Positions 1 to 10,509 of a stretch of DNA of 17,500 bases are shown piece after piece. Made by a program: the position numbers and the translations under genes. Below the pieces are notes generated by a model that was given only the letters and a program-made list of their open reading frames with translations, ran no database searches and was not told the DNA's origin. The stretch covers positions 862,659 through 880,158 of the forward strand of contig KV908345.1 of NCBI GenBank assembly GCA_002005505.1, given 5' to 3'. Source of the stretch: Botryococcus braunii (Eukaryota; Chlorophyta; Trebouxiophyceae). Numbering within the stretch: position 1 is the stretch's first letter; the number at the start of each line of letters is the position of its first letter.

Positions 1-252
1 AGGAGGAACTTACAGACCACTAGCATGCATGTGCAGGCAGTAAAGACATACAAGCACTGGGCTGTTCTTTACTTCTCAAAAACGGAAATTCATGCATCTC
101 TGCATCTAAGTGGGCAGCGGAGAGGGTACACAGAGGGGACAGCAAATGTACCACCCATCAATGATATAGAATCGGTACCAATGTTATGCTTTCAGAAACA
201 CATAGGATATAGCTGCACCTGTTTAAGACCCATGCCATGGTCCAGGGTATAC

Positions 253-344
253 TCATATGTCCGGCCATCGCGTAAGAGGAACAACGAGGGATACGCATGG
301 ATCCCAAATCTCTTAGCAGTGATTGGGTTCTCCGGGCCATCCAC
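253..344 (-). CDS. PDI-like gene exon 3 (cis-proline region), end uncertain
   Basis: The acceptor tatgtacag|GTGGAT restores the KVD strand. The exon then reads ITAKRFGIHAYPSL and LRDGRTYE, the classic end of a thioredoxin domain. The donor at 253 (GA|gtatac) would leave a split Glu or Asp codon. The frame stays open to about 192, so a longer exon is possible. Confidence 0.7.
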
Positions 345-1009
345 CTGTACATATATACATACATTGAGCTGCTGCACTTTAAAATGACAATTCAAAATGA
401 AATATGAGTTGTCAAACCCCATTCAAGGGATCCTCCTTGCAGTGCAGCACCTGAAAATTGCGCATTAACCAACACGAAACACGATTTTACTGAGTCACTT
501 TGTAAGAAGTTGAAAATGAGGACGCCTGTGAACTCCCAGTGAATTTCCAGTGAAGTTGAAGATGAGGACCCAAAGTGAACTCACCTTTGCAACATGAACT
601 TTCCCTTTAAGCTCCACAGCCAGTTGTTCCCAGACAGGAGAGAGGGATTTGCACAGAGGACACCTTGCACCCCAGAATGCATGAGAACTTAGGTATGGAC
701 AAGGGTCCACAGGAAGCTGTGCCTCAGCGGCACTTGGAGGCAATTGTATAGATAGCAATGGATATGGAGAAGAATAATAGGTAACCCATCAAATAAACCA
801 CAATTTTTGCAGAGAAGTTTTGGTCAGATGATAGATGATAGCTGATTGCAGCCGGGCTCCCCGTACCAAGGCGCAAAGATGTTCACGAACCAGACGCCGT
901 CGGCAGTCTTAGCATCAAAATCATCGTCTGTCAAAAAGCTTACACTGCTGCAATCACCACTAGTGATCTGCAATATAATAAGACACAAGGCAGCCTTTCT
1001 GATTTCCAT
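253..1009 (-). CDS. PDI/TMX-like thioredoxin-domain protein, 5' part of gene, 3 exons
   Basis: Seen: reading the minus strand, exons at 867-1009, 585-663 and about 253-344 join in phase with GT-AG introns. The product starts with a hydrophobic signal peptide (MEIRKAALCLIILQITSG), followed by a thioredoxin fold: LTDDDFD, WFVNIFAPW, then CPLCKSLSPVW at residues 49-59, the helix ending KGKVHVAK, and RFGIHAYPSLFLL with the expected cis-proline at about residue 93. Known: this layout is typical of ER protein disulfide isomerases and TMX proteins, which make, break or shuffle disulfides in secretory proteins. CPLC in place of CGHC recalls the CPAC of animal TMX1. Inferred: an ER oxidoreductase whose remaining exons (possible membrane segment or second domain) lie left of the window. 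No ER-retention signal can be checked. An alternative in-frame ATG lies 8 codons upstream at 1033. The end of exon 3 is uncertain: 253 is the best donor (GA|gtatac), but others lie nearer 210-230. It could equally be a PDIA6-, PDIL5- or TMX-type member. Confidence 0.8.
506..582. repeat. 46-bp-period direct repeat, two imperfect copies
   Basis: About 30 bp (GAAGTTGA-A/G-ATGAGGAC, then GTGAACTC) occurs at 506-534 and again at 552-582. The second copy ends just inside the 5' splice site of the PDI-like gene's second intron, so the intron begins with a local duplication. Confidence 0.7.
585..663 (-). CDS. PDI-like gene exon 2 (CPLC active site)
   Basis: The acceptor is gggtgcaag|GTGTCC. Its first base completes TGG (W48), followed by C-P-L-C-K. 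The exon ends KGKVHVAK|gtgagt in phase 0. Both CPLC cysteines lie here. The following KV-D, expected in the fold, starts exon 3. Confidence 0.82.
867..1009 (-). CDS. PDI-like gene exon 1 (signal peptide, start of thioredoxin fold)
   Basis: Starts at the ATG read from 1009 and ends TTG|gtacgg, phase 2. It encodes 47 residues plus two bases of the active-site tryptophan codon. Without splicing the frame runs on through PWYGEPG to a stop, so the splice is needed to reach the CPLC motif. Confidence 0.78.
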
Positions 1010-1383
1010 ATTGATGGGGGACCGCTTTTGCATTGACTCCGACTGCCTGCACTTGACTGCCACTAATCCCCTTGCCTCAAGTCCCGGGGTGTGGCTTGCA
1101 TACTGTTTTTGACAATGACTACCTTTGCTGTAAAAGAGGCAACCCAAAGGAAGGTTCCGTCATTCGAGTAAACCGTCAGTGCTGATCCCAAGGTCCCCGG
1201 AAAACCGTAAAAGGAATGTTACTTTTTGACAATTAATCAGAGTCAAAACCTCAGTACATTGTTTTCCAGGTGTCTACAGGTGCGAGCAATTACAACGCGG
1301 GAAGTAGTTCAGAAAAGAGCGGTACCGGATGAAAGTCGCCTTTGCACGGAGCGGTCCGATAGTCGTCTGGAATGTGAGAGGAG

Positions 1384-1406
1384 ATCAGTGATCTCAGATC
1401 ACTGAT
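1384..1406. repeat. Perfect 23-bp palindrome
   Basis: Arms ATCAGTGATCT and AGATCACTGAT (11 bp each, perfect) flank a single C. It lies about 375 bp upstream of the PDI-like start codon. It could bind a dimeric transcription factor or be chance. Confidence 0.85.
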
Positions 1407-1433
1407 GTCGCATGAACTTGCGCAGCCAGGACG

Positions 1434-1447
1434 TAGTAGTACTACTA
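1434..1447. repeat. Perfect 14-bp palindrome
   Basis: TAGTAGTACTACTA is fully self-complementary and lies 28 bp beyond the first palindrome on the side away from the PDI-like gene. Confidence 0.8.
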
Positions 1448-2339
1448 GTACAGTTCCACGTCCTCTCTCACTTACTGGAATGTGGACCATATGTGGAGCA
1501 CTCCTTGCCGGCTCTTGCCGATTTACTTGTCACTTGTTATTACTCTACTTACAAGAGAGGGATAAAAAAAACCAAACCAATGTGGCAATGACCCAAACCA
1601 AAATTTCTGAATGTTCAAGTCACACCCGGCGACCAGCCAAATCGATCTATCAAAAGGACCTGACATGTCACACATCACAAGTGGCGCTCGTATAAATGCA
1701 TACTGTGTGCCTTATTGTGAATGCTGTATGAACGTAAGTGACTGCAGCCCACGGGCATGCCTGTACGCCTGTACTGCAGTTGAGGGCTTCCGCGACTCAG
1801 AGGGAAAATGAAAACAAACTTGTGAAAAGTCTGGACTGGAGCTGCCATGTGGCATGCACGGCTTACATTTAAGGACAGAAACGCTCTAAACTCGTCCCTT
1901 GTCCCATTATTTCTTGTTGCAGGCTGGCGGACTGCTACCCACAATTGGTAACCCATTTCATTGCAATTTGCGGCTCCACAGTACGGCAAGCTGATTCAAA
2001 ACCCACTTTCATTGCCTCTTGTGGTCACGATGCACACCGCAAAAGTACAGAGTTTTAGAGCAGCTCCCTATCCACGGCTTGGTCAAGTAGCTTGCGCAAT
2101 ATGAATGTGTGAACGACTCTCCAAGACATGTGCACATATGTATGTACATGCCTGCAGAATGAGCAGTGCGGGTTTAAAAGCACTGGGGCGCACCAAGACA
2201 TTCAAAAAACAGAATTCAACGAGTGTGTATCACAACATTATCTGGAGTGTGTGATATGTTTTTGTCTGGTTTGTTTATATTCACCTCCACAGGTTCTAGT
2301 GGTGGAGAACAAATACATCAGACAGTCGTGTCAGAGACA

Positions 2340-2575
<236 letters not shown>

Positions 2576-2597
2576 GCACACGCGTGCGCCCTCACCC

Positions 2598-2660
2598 TCG
2601 AAAAGAGAGGGAAGGAGAGGGAGGAGTGGGGAGAGAGAGATTGAGAGAGAGGGGGGGGAA

Positions 2661-2697
<37 letters not shown>

Positions 2698-2700
2698 GAG
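2598..2700. repeat. Purine-rich GA/G tract
   Basis: Nearly all-purine plus strand, ending in a (GA)n run of about 32 bp. It joins the CA block to the A/T-only block. Confidence 0.9.
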
Positions 2701-2775
2701 ATATATATATATATATAATAATATAATAATATATAATATAATAATATATAATAAATAATATATATAATATAATAA
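2701..2775. repeat. A/T-only tract, 75 bp
   Basis: No G or C for 75 bp. It starts as (AT)n and changes to irregular ATAATAT units. It is flanked on both sides by GA runs. Confidence 0.95.
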
Positions 2776-2776
2776 G

Positions 2777-2832
<56 letters not shown>

Positions 2833-2860
2833 GAGAGAGAAGAGAGAGAGAGAGAGAGAG
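2776..2860. repeat. (GA)n tract
   Basis: All-purine GA run with occasional GG or AA slips. It abuts the CG run at its right edge without any spacer. Confidence 0.95.
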
Positions 2861-2877
2861 CGCGCGCGCGCGCGCGC

Positions 2878-2892
<15 letters not shown>
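2861..2892. repeat. (CG)16 tract
   Basis: Sixteen perfect CG units pass straight into the TG run. This is strictly alternating purine-pyrimidine DNA, a textbook Z-DNA former. Confidence 0.95.
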
Positions 2893-2945
<53 letters not shown>

Positions 2946-3015
2946 TGTTGTGTGTGTGTGTGTGTTGTGTGTGTTGTGTGTGTGTGTGGTGTGGTGTGTG
3001 TGTGTGTGTGTGTGT
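2893..3015. repeat. (TG)n microsatellite
   Basis: TG repeat with TTG and GGTG interruptions. It is in the opposite orientation to the CA block at 2341-2572, so the two are reverse complements. Confidence 0.95.
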
Positions 3016-3020
3016 CTCAG

Positions 3021-3074
3021 GTGGATGTAGCACGGGGAAAAGGGGGAGGGGTGGAAGAGAGGGGGGAGGGGGGA

Positions 3075-3120
<46 letters not shown>

Positions 3121-3158
3121 AGAAGAGAGAGAGAGAAGAGAAGAGAGAGAGAGAGAGA

Positions 3159-3196
<38 letters not shown>

Positions 3197-3263
3197 CGTG
3201 CGTGCGTGCGGCGCGCGCGTCGTGTGTTGTGTGTGTGTGTGTGTGTGTGTTGTGTGTGTGTGT

Positions 3264-3297
<34 letters not shown>

Positions 3298-3365
3298 GTG
3301 TTGTGTGTGTTGGTGTGTGTGAGGGGGATGTAGCAGGGGGAAAAGGGGAGGGTGGAAGAGAGAGA
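3021..3365. repeat. Composite microsatellite module, duplicated with 303-bp period
   Basis: A non-repeat core (GGATGTAGCA, a run of G and A, then GGTGGAAGAGAG) occurs at about 3023-3062 and again at about 3326-3362. Each copy is preceded, in order, by a GA run, a short CG-rich run (2861-2892; 3195-3222) and a TG run (2893-3015; 3223-3320). The order shows duplication of a whole composite block and not independent growth of each repeat. Confidence 0.8.
3075..3193. repeat. (GA)n tract
   Basis: All-purine GA run with GAA slips, broken once by a T near 3159. It precedes the second CG/TG block of the duplicated module. Confidence 0.93.
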
Positions 3366-3399
3366 GTGTGTAAAAGGCGGGAGTGGGGAGAGGGGAGCG

Positions 3400-3699
<300 letters not shown>

Positions 3700-3708
3700 A
3701 CGCGCGCC

Positions 3709-3960
3709 GTTTCTCAGCCTCCACCGCTGTCCCCAACCAAAGTCCGTTCAAGAAGGATAAATTCGAAGTACTGGTCACTCTAAATCATTATAAAATCGTC
3801 GCAGAAATATTTGAGTTCGTGCACTGCGACGCATGCCTGTAGGTCAGAGGGCTTTCTAATTAGAAAGATTGAAGCCTATCCTAACCGCACAACATAAAAT
3901 CCTGCATGCGGATGCGCAGAACCAGGGCCAGAGACAAAAGGTGAGAGTGAAAAACTTGAT
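3709..3960. other. Unique spacer inside the repeat block
   Basis: About 250 bp of ordinary mixed sequence between two repeat-rich stretches. No exon, RNA gene or mobile-element end was recognised. Confidence 0.5.
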
Positions 3961-3975
3961 GTGAGCGACACGAAA

Positions 3976-4395
<420 letters not shown>

Positions 4396-4653
4396 TTGTT
4401 TTTAATTTTTGGAGTTCAAGCTTCGCAGTCACATGGTCTTGGAAAATACAGCTAACAGTTACATGCACATGGAAAAAGCATTACAGTCTTGGACAACATG
4501 TTGTCCTTACCTTTCTGCGATATTCAACAAGATCTACAATCGTCTTGTGAGGTTCCAACGGCCACGCATGCGGCAGGCCCTCACGTGCCACATGTGTCAT
4601 GTGATCCTCAAGGAAGCTCGACTTCCGCAGGCGTAAAACATAGACAGCACGAA
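4396..4653 (+). other. 5' flank and probable 5' UTR of aminopeptidase gene
   Basis: Ordinary sequence between the repeat block and the inferred start codon. Several short upstream ATGs occur. No convincing TATA box or other core element was found. Confidence 0.4.
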
Positions 4654-4756
4654 ATGAATTCTTTCAGCGTCCTGGCCAAGTCTGCTTCATTTTCAGGGTT
4701 AAGAGTAACACCCTTGTTGGTGGGGAAGTATTCTGAAGCGCGGATCTTGTACACTG
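4654..4756 (+). CDS. Aminopeptidase exon 1 (inferred start, targeting peptide)
   Basis: The ATG at 4654 (context CACGAAATG, purine at -3) opens [20 protein letters not shown], which looks like a transit peptide. The donor is ACTG|gtatgc, phase 1, and joins exon 2 in frame. No protein homology supports it because transit peptides are not conserved. An unseen upstream exon could replace it. Confidence 0.5.
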
Positions 4757-7700
4757 GTATGCTCCTCTATATTTCAGCACAGGTGTTCATGCAGAGTTGG
4801 ATTTTGTTGTCTTTGTCAGACAGTTGCATAAATGTTTTTGATAATCTTTTTTCTAATCTGTACAAACGTATGGATGTTCAATGTATGTATTTGTGGAGAC
4901 ATACTTGCGGCTCTCGAGCCCGAGTGCGGGAATATGTACTTGGGAACAAGTGTCAGCTCCTTTGCTACACGGTGTTCATCTAGAAGGAATATGTTTAAAT
5001 CCTTTATGCCTTCATTAAGGCATTCCAGTGATTTTCAAAGCAGAGTCGTGGGCGGGCGGTTCTGCTCCTGCATTAGCTCCGTTGAAGGCCAATGCGGCTC
5101 AGCATTGCCGGTTGAGCATTGAATTTGGTGTGTTAGGGGCTTGGAAGTCTGTTGCATCTTCTCCACAGCAGAGCCGCTCAAGCAGCGAAGGTCGGCTTAT
5201 AAGCAGGCGTCTAGTGCGAGCTCAAGCAACTGTTGCTGCTCCTCCGGTTGGAGAGATGATAGAAGCTGCAGATCAAGCAGTTGCAGCACCGAAACCAATC
5301 TTTAGGAAGGATTACAAGCCTCCAAACTACACAATCTCCAAGGTAGGCTCCGTTTCTGGCTTTTTTGGGGAATTGCCCAACAGCTACCTGTTGCAGAGCA
5401 CCCATGCATAGCAGTGAACGTGATGCATAGTAGTGAACCTTACAGCCATGTTGCTGACGACCCTCCATCGTCGGGCAATTGTGGGAAGACTTGTGCAGGA
5501 CTCTTATAGTTTCTGCTATTCTGGTACTAAGAAGTGCAGAGGGCCGCAGGTGGACTTACGCTTCGTCCTTAATGAGGATGTTACAAAGGTGTACTCTAAG
5601 CTTGCTGTGGTTCCGAACTACACACCAAATGGTGGTCCACCTCCACTCATACTGGATGGTGAGCTTTTTAAATCCCTCGAGTGCCGCATAGGGACTTGAC
5701 TAGAGGCGAAATTATGGCGACAGCTTTTTTGTTCAAACTCACGGAAAGCACTGCTAAGTATCCATACGATACCTGCGCTGTCTTTGGGAAGCATTATGCG
5801 AATGAAACAGTCCTCAAAATCTGGTTGTTTGCATGTTCCATCCTTGAGCCCATACTGGTGCCTGTGACACTGAGCCGCTTGCTGGAATCTGTTTCCATAC
5901 CATTCGCGTGTTTTGAACAAGTTAAGGAAAGCGGAAGGAGGGAGTTGGGACGCTGAGTGTTTAGATGTGGAGGGATTTCGAATGTTTTTTTTAACCAGTT
6001 TTAGGAAATCATAAGAGGTACTTGGGTGAAGGATTTTATGAGGTTGGTGGGATGGGTGATAATGCAGGGGTAGTGAGCATTCAGTCGGGGGGATCCATGA
6101 AATTGACAAATGGTGCTAAGACAACAACAGTGCACTGTAGCAACACTTGCAGGTGAACTTTCAATGCTTCTGGTGTTGCAGGCAAGCCCGATGTGAAACT
6201 TGTGGATCTAAAGGTTGCGGGCACTGTTGCGGATGCCTCTCAATACAGCATTTCAGACAAGGGCAAGCTGTGCATTGCCTCTCTGCCTGCAGAGCCATTT
6301 GAGTTGGAGATTGAGACCGAGATAAAGCCTCAGGTTTGCCATCTGTGTTTGCAGCGCTCGACTTCATATCTGAGTAGGAATCAAGGTTCACTACAGTATC
6401 CTTTGACAAGCCCTCGACTTCGACCCCTCTCCCCCCCCCCCCCCCCCCCCCCCCGGGGTCCTTTACCTCCCTCCCTCCGTCTCCACCCCTCTCCCCCCCC
6501 CCTCTCTCTGCGGTTTTGTGTGAAGGAGGCTTCATAGTCCTCTGAGTCCCATGGACTTGCCTTTTGTACGACGGGGTTCTATGTCGTATAGGCACCATCC
6601 TGATGCAACTCCTAGGCTCCTTCGTCTTGACGTTGCTGGCCCCCTTGTCTACCTTCTTCGGCCATTTTTACTCCTTTTATTGGAGGGCTTCACCATCTTG
6701 CCTTAAACGCTCAAGGCTCCGAACTAGGTTTGCTTTCGCTGTTTGATCCATTAAGTGGACTATAGACACGAGGTGACATGCTCTAGGAAGTGGCCTCTCA
6801 AGAGAAATGGATGGGTGAGGGGCATCATGGGATCCGTAGCAAAGGTTGGGCAGGGAGTCAGGCCCAAGATTTTATGGAGTGAGGGTTTGCCTTGATCTTG
6901 GCAAGAGGATGGGAGGTGTACGTCAGTTGCATCACTCCTACATTTTTTTCCCGAATGTTGATTCGACAGTAATAAGAGTTTAGAAATTGGTCGAGTTGAA
7001 CGTTCTTATTGAGGTTGTTTGGGGAGGTCTTCGCTCTGAGGTTGGGCTGAACTGAGGACTGGCATAGGCAACAGGCATGCGCAGTGGGACTGTTATTCCC
7101 CAGCACTTTTGAAGATCTGGCCTTGGCCTTGTTAGTTGTCCTTGTGTGTTGCCTTGTGTGTTGCCTTGTGTGTTGAGGATCCATGGTGGCTCGTCAGCAC
7201 TCTTCCAGGGGCCTCCATTCTCTGTTCACTGCGGCCTGACATGCTTGTGGGATCATGTATACAGCTGGGGCTGCTGTAGGACACTCAAAGGTTATCGACC
7301 TCAATGGATGGATGGTGGGCGGGTGGTATCGATGGGGTGGAGGACTGGACTTCTTGAGTGGGTTTAGAGGTTTTTTAGTCTAACTTACAAGGGGCACTGT
7401 CTTGAATTGTACATCAGCCTTTTTGTCATGTACGCTTTTAATGCCGCAGGGGGAGGGGGGATTCTTAATCTGGCTGTATCGTGCTTTCAGGTGCATTGGC
7501 TTAGTGGTGCCTACCCCCCCCCTCTTTTCTCTCCCTCCCTTCTCCCCCCCTCTCTCCCTCCCTCCCTCCCCCCCCATTCTTCCTCCCTCCCTCCCTTTCC
7601 CACCGTCCCTCTCTCTCCCCCGCTCCCTCCTCCCTACCTCCCCACTCAGTCCCTTCCCTCTCAACATGCGTCCCTCTGTCCCTCCCTCCCCCTGCCTCAA

Positions 7701-9070
7701 TCCATGCTGAAAGCTTGAGGTTTCATGTGTTGATCAGGACAACACAAGCTTGGAGGGACTCTACAAGAGCGGCGGGAACTTTTGTACCCAATGTGAGGCT
7801 GAAGGATTCAGCAATATCACTTTCTTCTTGGACCGGCCGGATGTGATGTCCACATACACTACTCGGATTGAGGCGGACAAGGCGCTTTACCCGGTCTTGC
7901 TGTCAAATGGGAACCTCATTGACAGTGGGGACTTGCCAGATGGCAGGTTGGACACGGCTTCCCTACAATTGTTATGTAAAATGCGAGAACTCTGTGGTGT
8001 TCTTTCCTTGCTTTTGAGATGCATTCAAGCCAGCAAGTCATTAGCATTCATGCTGTCGAGTTACTATATTGATAAGCAATTTGAGCAACTAGTCGCAGAA
8101 ATTTCTTTGGTTCACTGTCCCTGGCAGTTGTAAGATTCCATCGCGCATGGAAATGCTGCAAGTACTGGTCAGTATCTGACACACATCTAAGATTGCTGAT
8201 CCACTGAGTGTAAGACATGAAGTTGAGCTATTCTTTGCAGCACATTACACTGCATCTGGCTACTTCAGACACGGAGGGATGCATTGTGGATCTGGAGCTG
8301 AGTGCCTGCCGAGGGCCCTAAATTAGCCTTTGTGGTGGCATAATGTGCATTGTGTGCCACGTCTATATCAAATTTGATCTAAGTGTCTAGTGCAACAAAG
8401 ATGGAGTTACACACATATGATCTGAATGGATAGATGCTAGCGCGAAACTAAGCACAGCATTGCTCATGGATATGTTGCCCATATGTAATGTTGTGTCTCT
8501 TCTTCAGCTCCTCACAGGCAATGTAGGGGATCTCCCTGCTGCAGTCTGGGGCTGAGACTATCTACAGGCTGGAAAAGCTCTGTTGTGCCGTTGACCCAAC
8601 TTTCCCTGTCACCATGGGTGTACATCAGACAGGTGTTTTTGAGGGATTCCAGGCACTACGCTGTTTGGGAGGACCCCTTTGTCAAGCCTTGCTACCTTTT
8701 TGCACTCGTGGCGGGGAATCTGGTTTGCAAGGAGGACACCTTTGTCACCATGACGGGGCGCAAGGTTATTTTGCGCATTTTTGTGAAGGAGAAGGATTTG
8801 AGCAAAGTGGATTTTGCAATGGCATCGCTCAAAGCATCCATGAAGTGGGACGAGGATAAATTTGGTAGGTGTCCCCTGTTCGTATCTTGGTCATTATTGG
8901 TCATGTTGATTCCATGATGGGCATGTGCCGTTTTATAAACGCCCTAGACATGGTGTACAAGTTGTTCTCTTAGCTATACAAGGATCAAAACCTGCACAAG
9001 TATGGGTGACGATGCAGTTCAAACTCTGTGTGAGATTTGAGTTCCTGTAGCCACTGCCGCCCCCCCCCCC

Positions 9071-9159
<89 letters not shown>

Positions 9160-9215
9160 CCTCTCCCCCCCCCCCCCCCCTCCCCTCCCTCTCTCCTCTC
9201 TCTCTCTCTCCTCTC

Positions 9216-9247
<32 letters not shown>

Positions 9248-9291
9248 CCCCCTTCCCTCCCTCCCTCCCTCTCTCTCTCTCTCCCTCCCTC

Positions 9292-9390
<99 letters not shown>

Positions 9391-10442
9391 CCCCCCCCCC
9401 TCCTCTCCCCCCCCCTCTTACACACACAGGTGCTCAGACAGGCGCGGGGAAACTCGAATACCAGCACCCAACAGAACAATGTAGTCGACTAAACAAAACA
9501 CTCTAAAGTTTAGTTTGTTAAGGTTTCGTAAAGGTTTCGTAAGGGAGGCAGAGAAGTCTTTATTTGGTGTCGTTCTTACAGTAGTAGGGGACTGGGGAGG
9601 ACATGGATTATGGGAAGGTAATGGGTCAGAGGGAGTTGACCCTGAGCAGCTAGAAATACAGAGAATTATGTATGTATGTTTTTGTTTAGGATGAGTAGTG
9701 GGTTGCACCAGTAGTTCTGGAATATTCCAGAATTCCAGGGAAGCAGGGAAGGCAGTAAAGGGTCTTTTGGTGCCTTGTGCATGCGTGTGTGGCCAAGTCA
9801 CATAGCGGTACCTTATATGTGCTCCTTCCTGCAGGGTTGGAGTACGACTTGGACCTCTTCAATATTGTGGCGGTGGACGATTTCAATATGGGAGCCATGG
9901 AAAACAAGAGCTTGAACATTTTCAACTCCCGCTTGGTGTTGGCATCCTCTAAGACAGCCACCGACCTTGACTACAAGCGGATCGAGGGCGTCGTAGCGCA
10001 TGAGTACTTCCACAACTGGTGAGAATGTTTTGTGTCTAAATATCTTTTGTACCTGAATGAGTCTGAGTTTCTGCAGGGGCTGGCTTCACTTTCACCTTGC
10101 TTTCCGTCTAAGAGCAAGAGAGCAACCCTTTGAATTGACTTGCAACGAAATATTTACAAGCTCGGATTCCTCTTTTTGGAGACATTCTGGCTCCTGTGGG
10201 TGTGTGCAAGGAGATGGTGTGGTGATTAGCAAGGTAGACATGGGGCTTGCAGACATGTACCAAAGTTGATGTTAAGGTCACATCTTGGCCTATTGGTTTT
10301 GTTCTTTTTGCCACGATTGTGCTAGTGAGTGTGTCTGTGCGCACCTGCGTGTATGTGTATTTGTGAGAATATGCGTGTGTGTCTGTGTGCGCGTGTGAGA
10401 GTGTGTATGTGTGCATGCGTGCGTGAGAGCGTGCGTGTGTGC

Positions 10443-10509
<67 letters not shown>

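Noticed and set aside
1687..1700. TATAAAT on the plus strand as a promoter
   Set aside because: It lies almost 3 kb before the aminopeptidase start, with the whole repeat block between, and points away from the PDI-like gene.
1675..1989. Minus-strand frame of about 104 codons as a further gene or upstream exon
   Set aside because: No family resemblance, and nothing links it in phase to the PDI-like exon, which already has its own start and signal peptide.
4409..4636. Frame beginning MEFKLRSHMV as the first exon of the aminopeptidase
   Set aside because: It ends in a stop before exon 2, has no good donor in the right phase that I could find, and is less like a targeting peptide than the frame at 4654.
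5028..5030. GTG as the start of the aminopeptidase frame
   Set aside because: GTG is not a normal start in nuclear genes. The position sits at a splice acceptor and an upstream ATG exon fits in phase.
7140..7175. Tandem copies as a CRISPR array
   Set aside because: Twelve-bp units with no spacers in an intron of a nuclear gene; this is a minisatellite.
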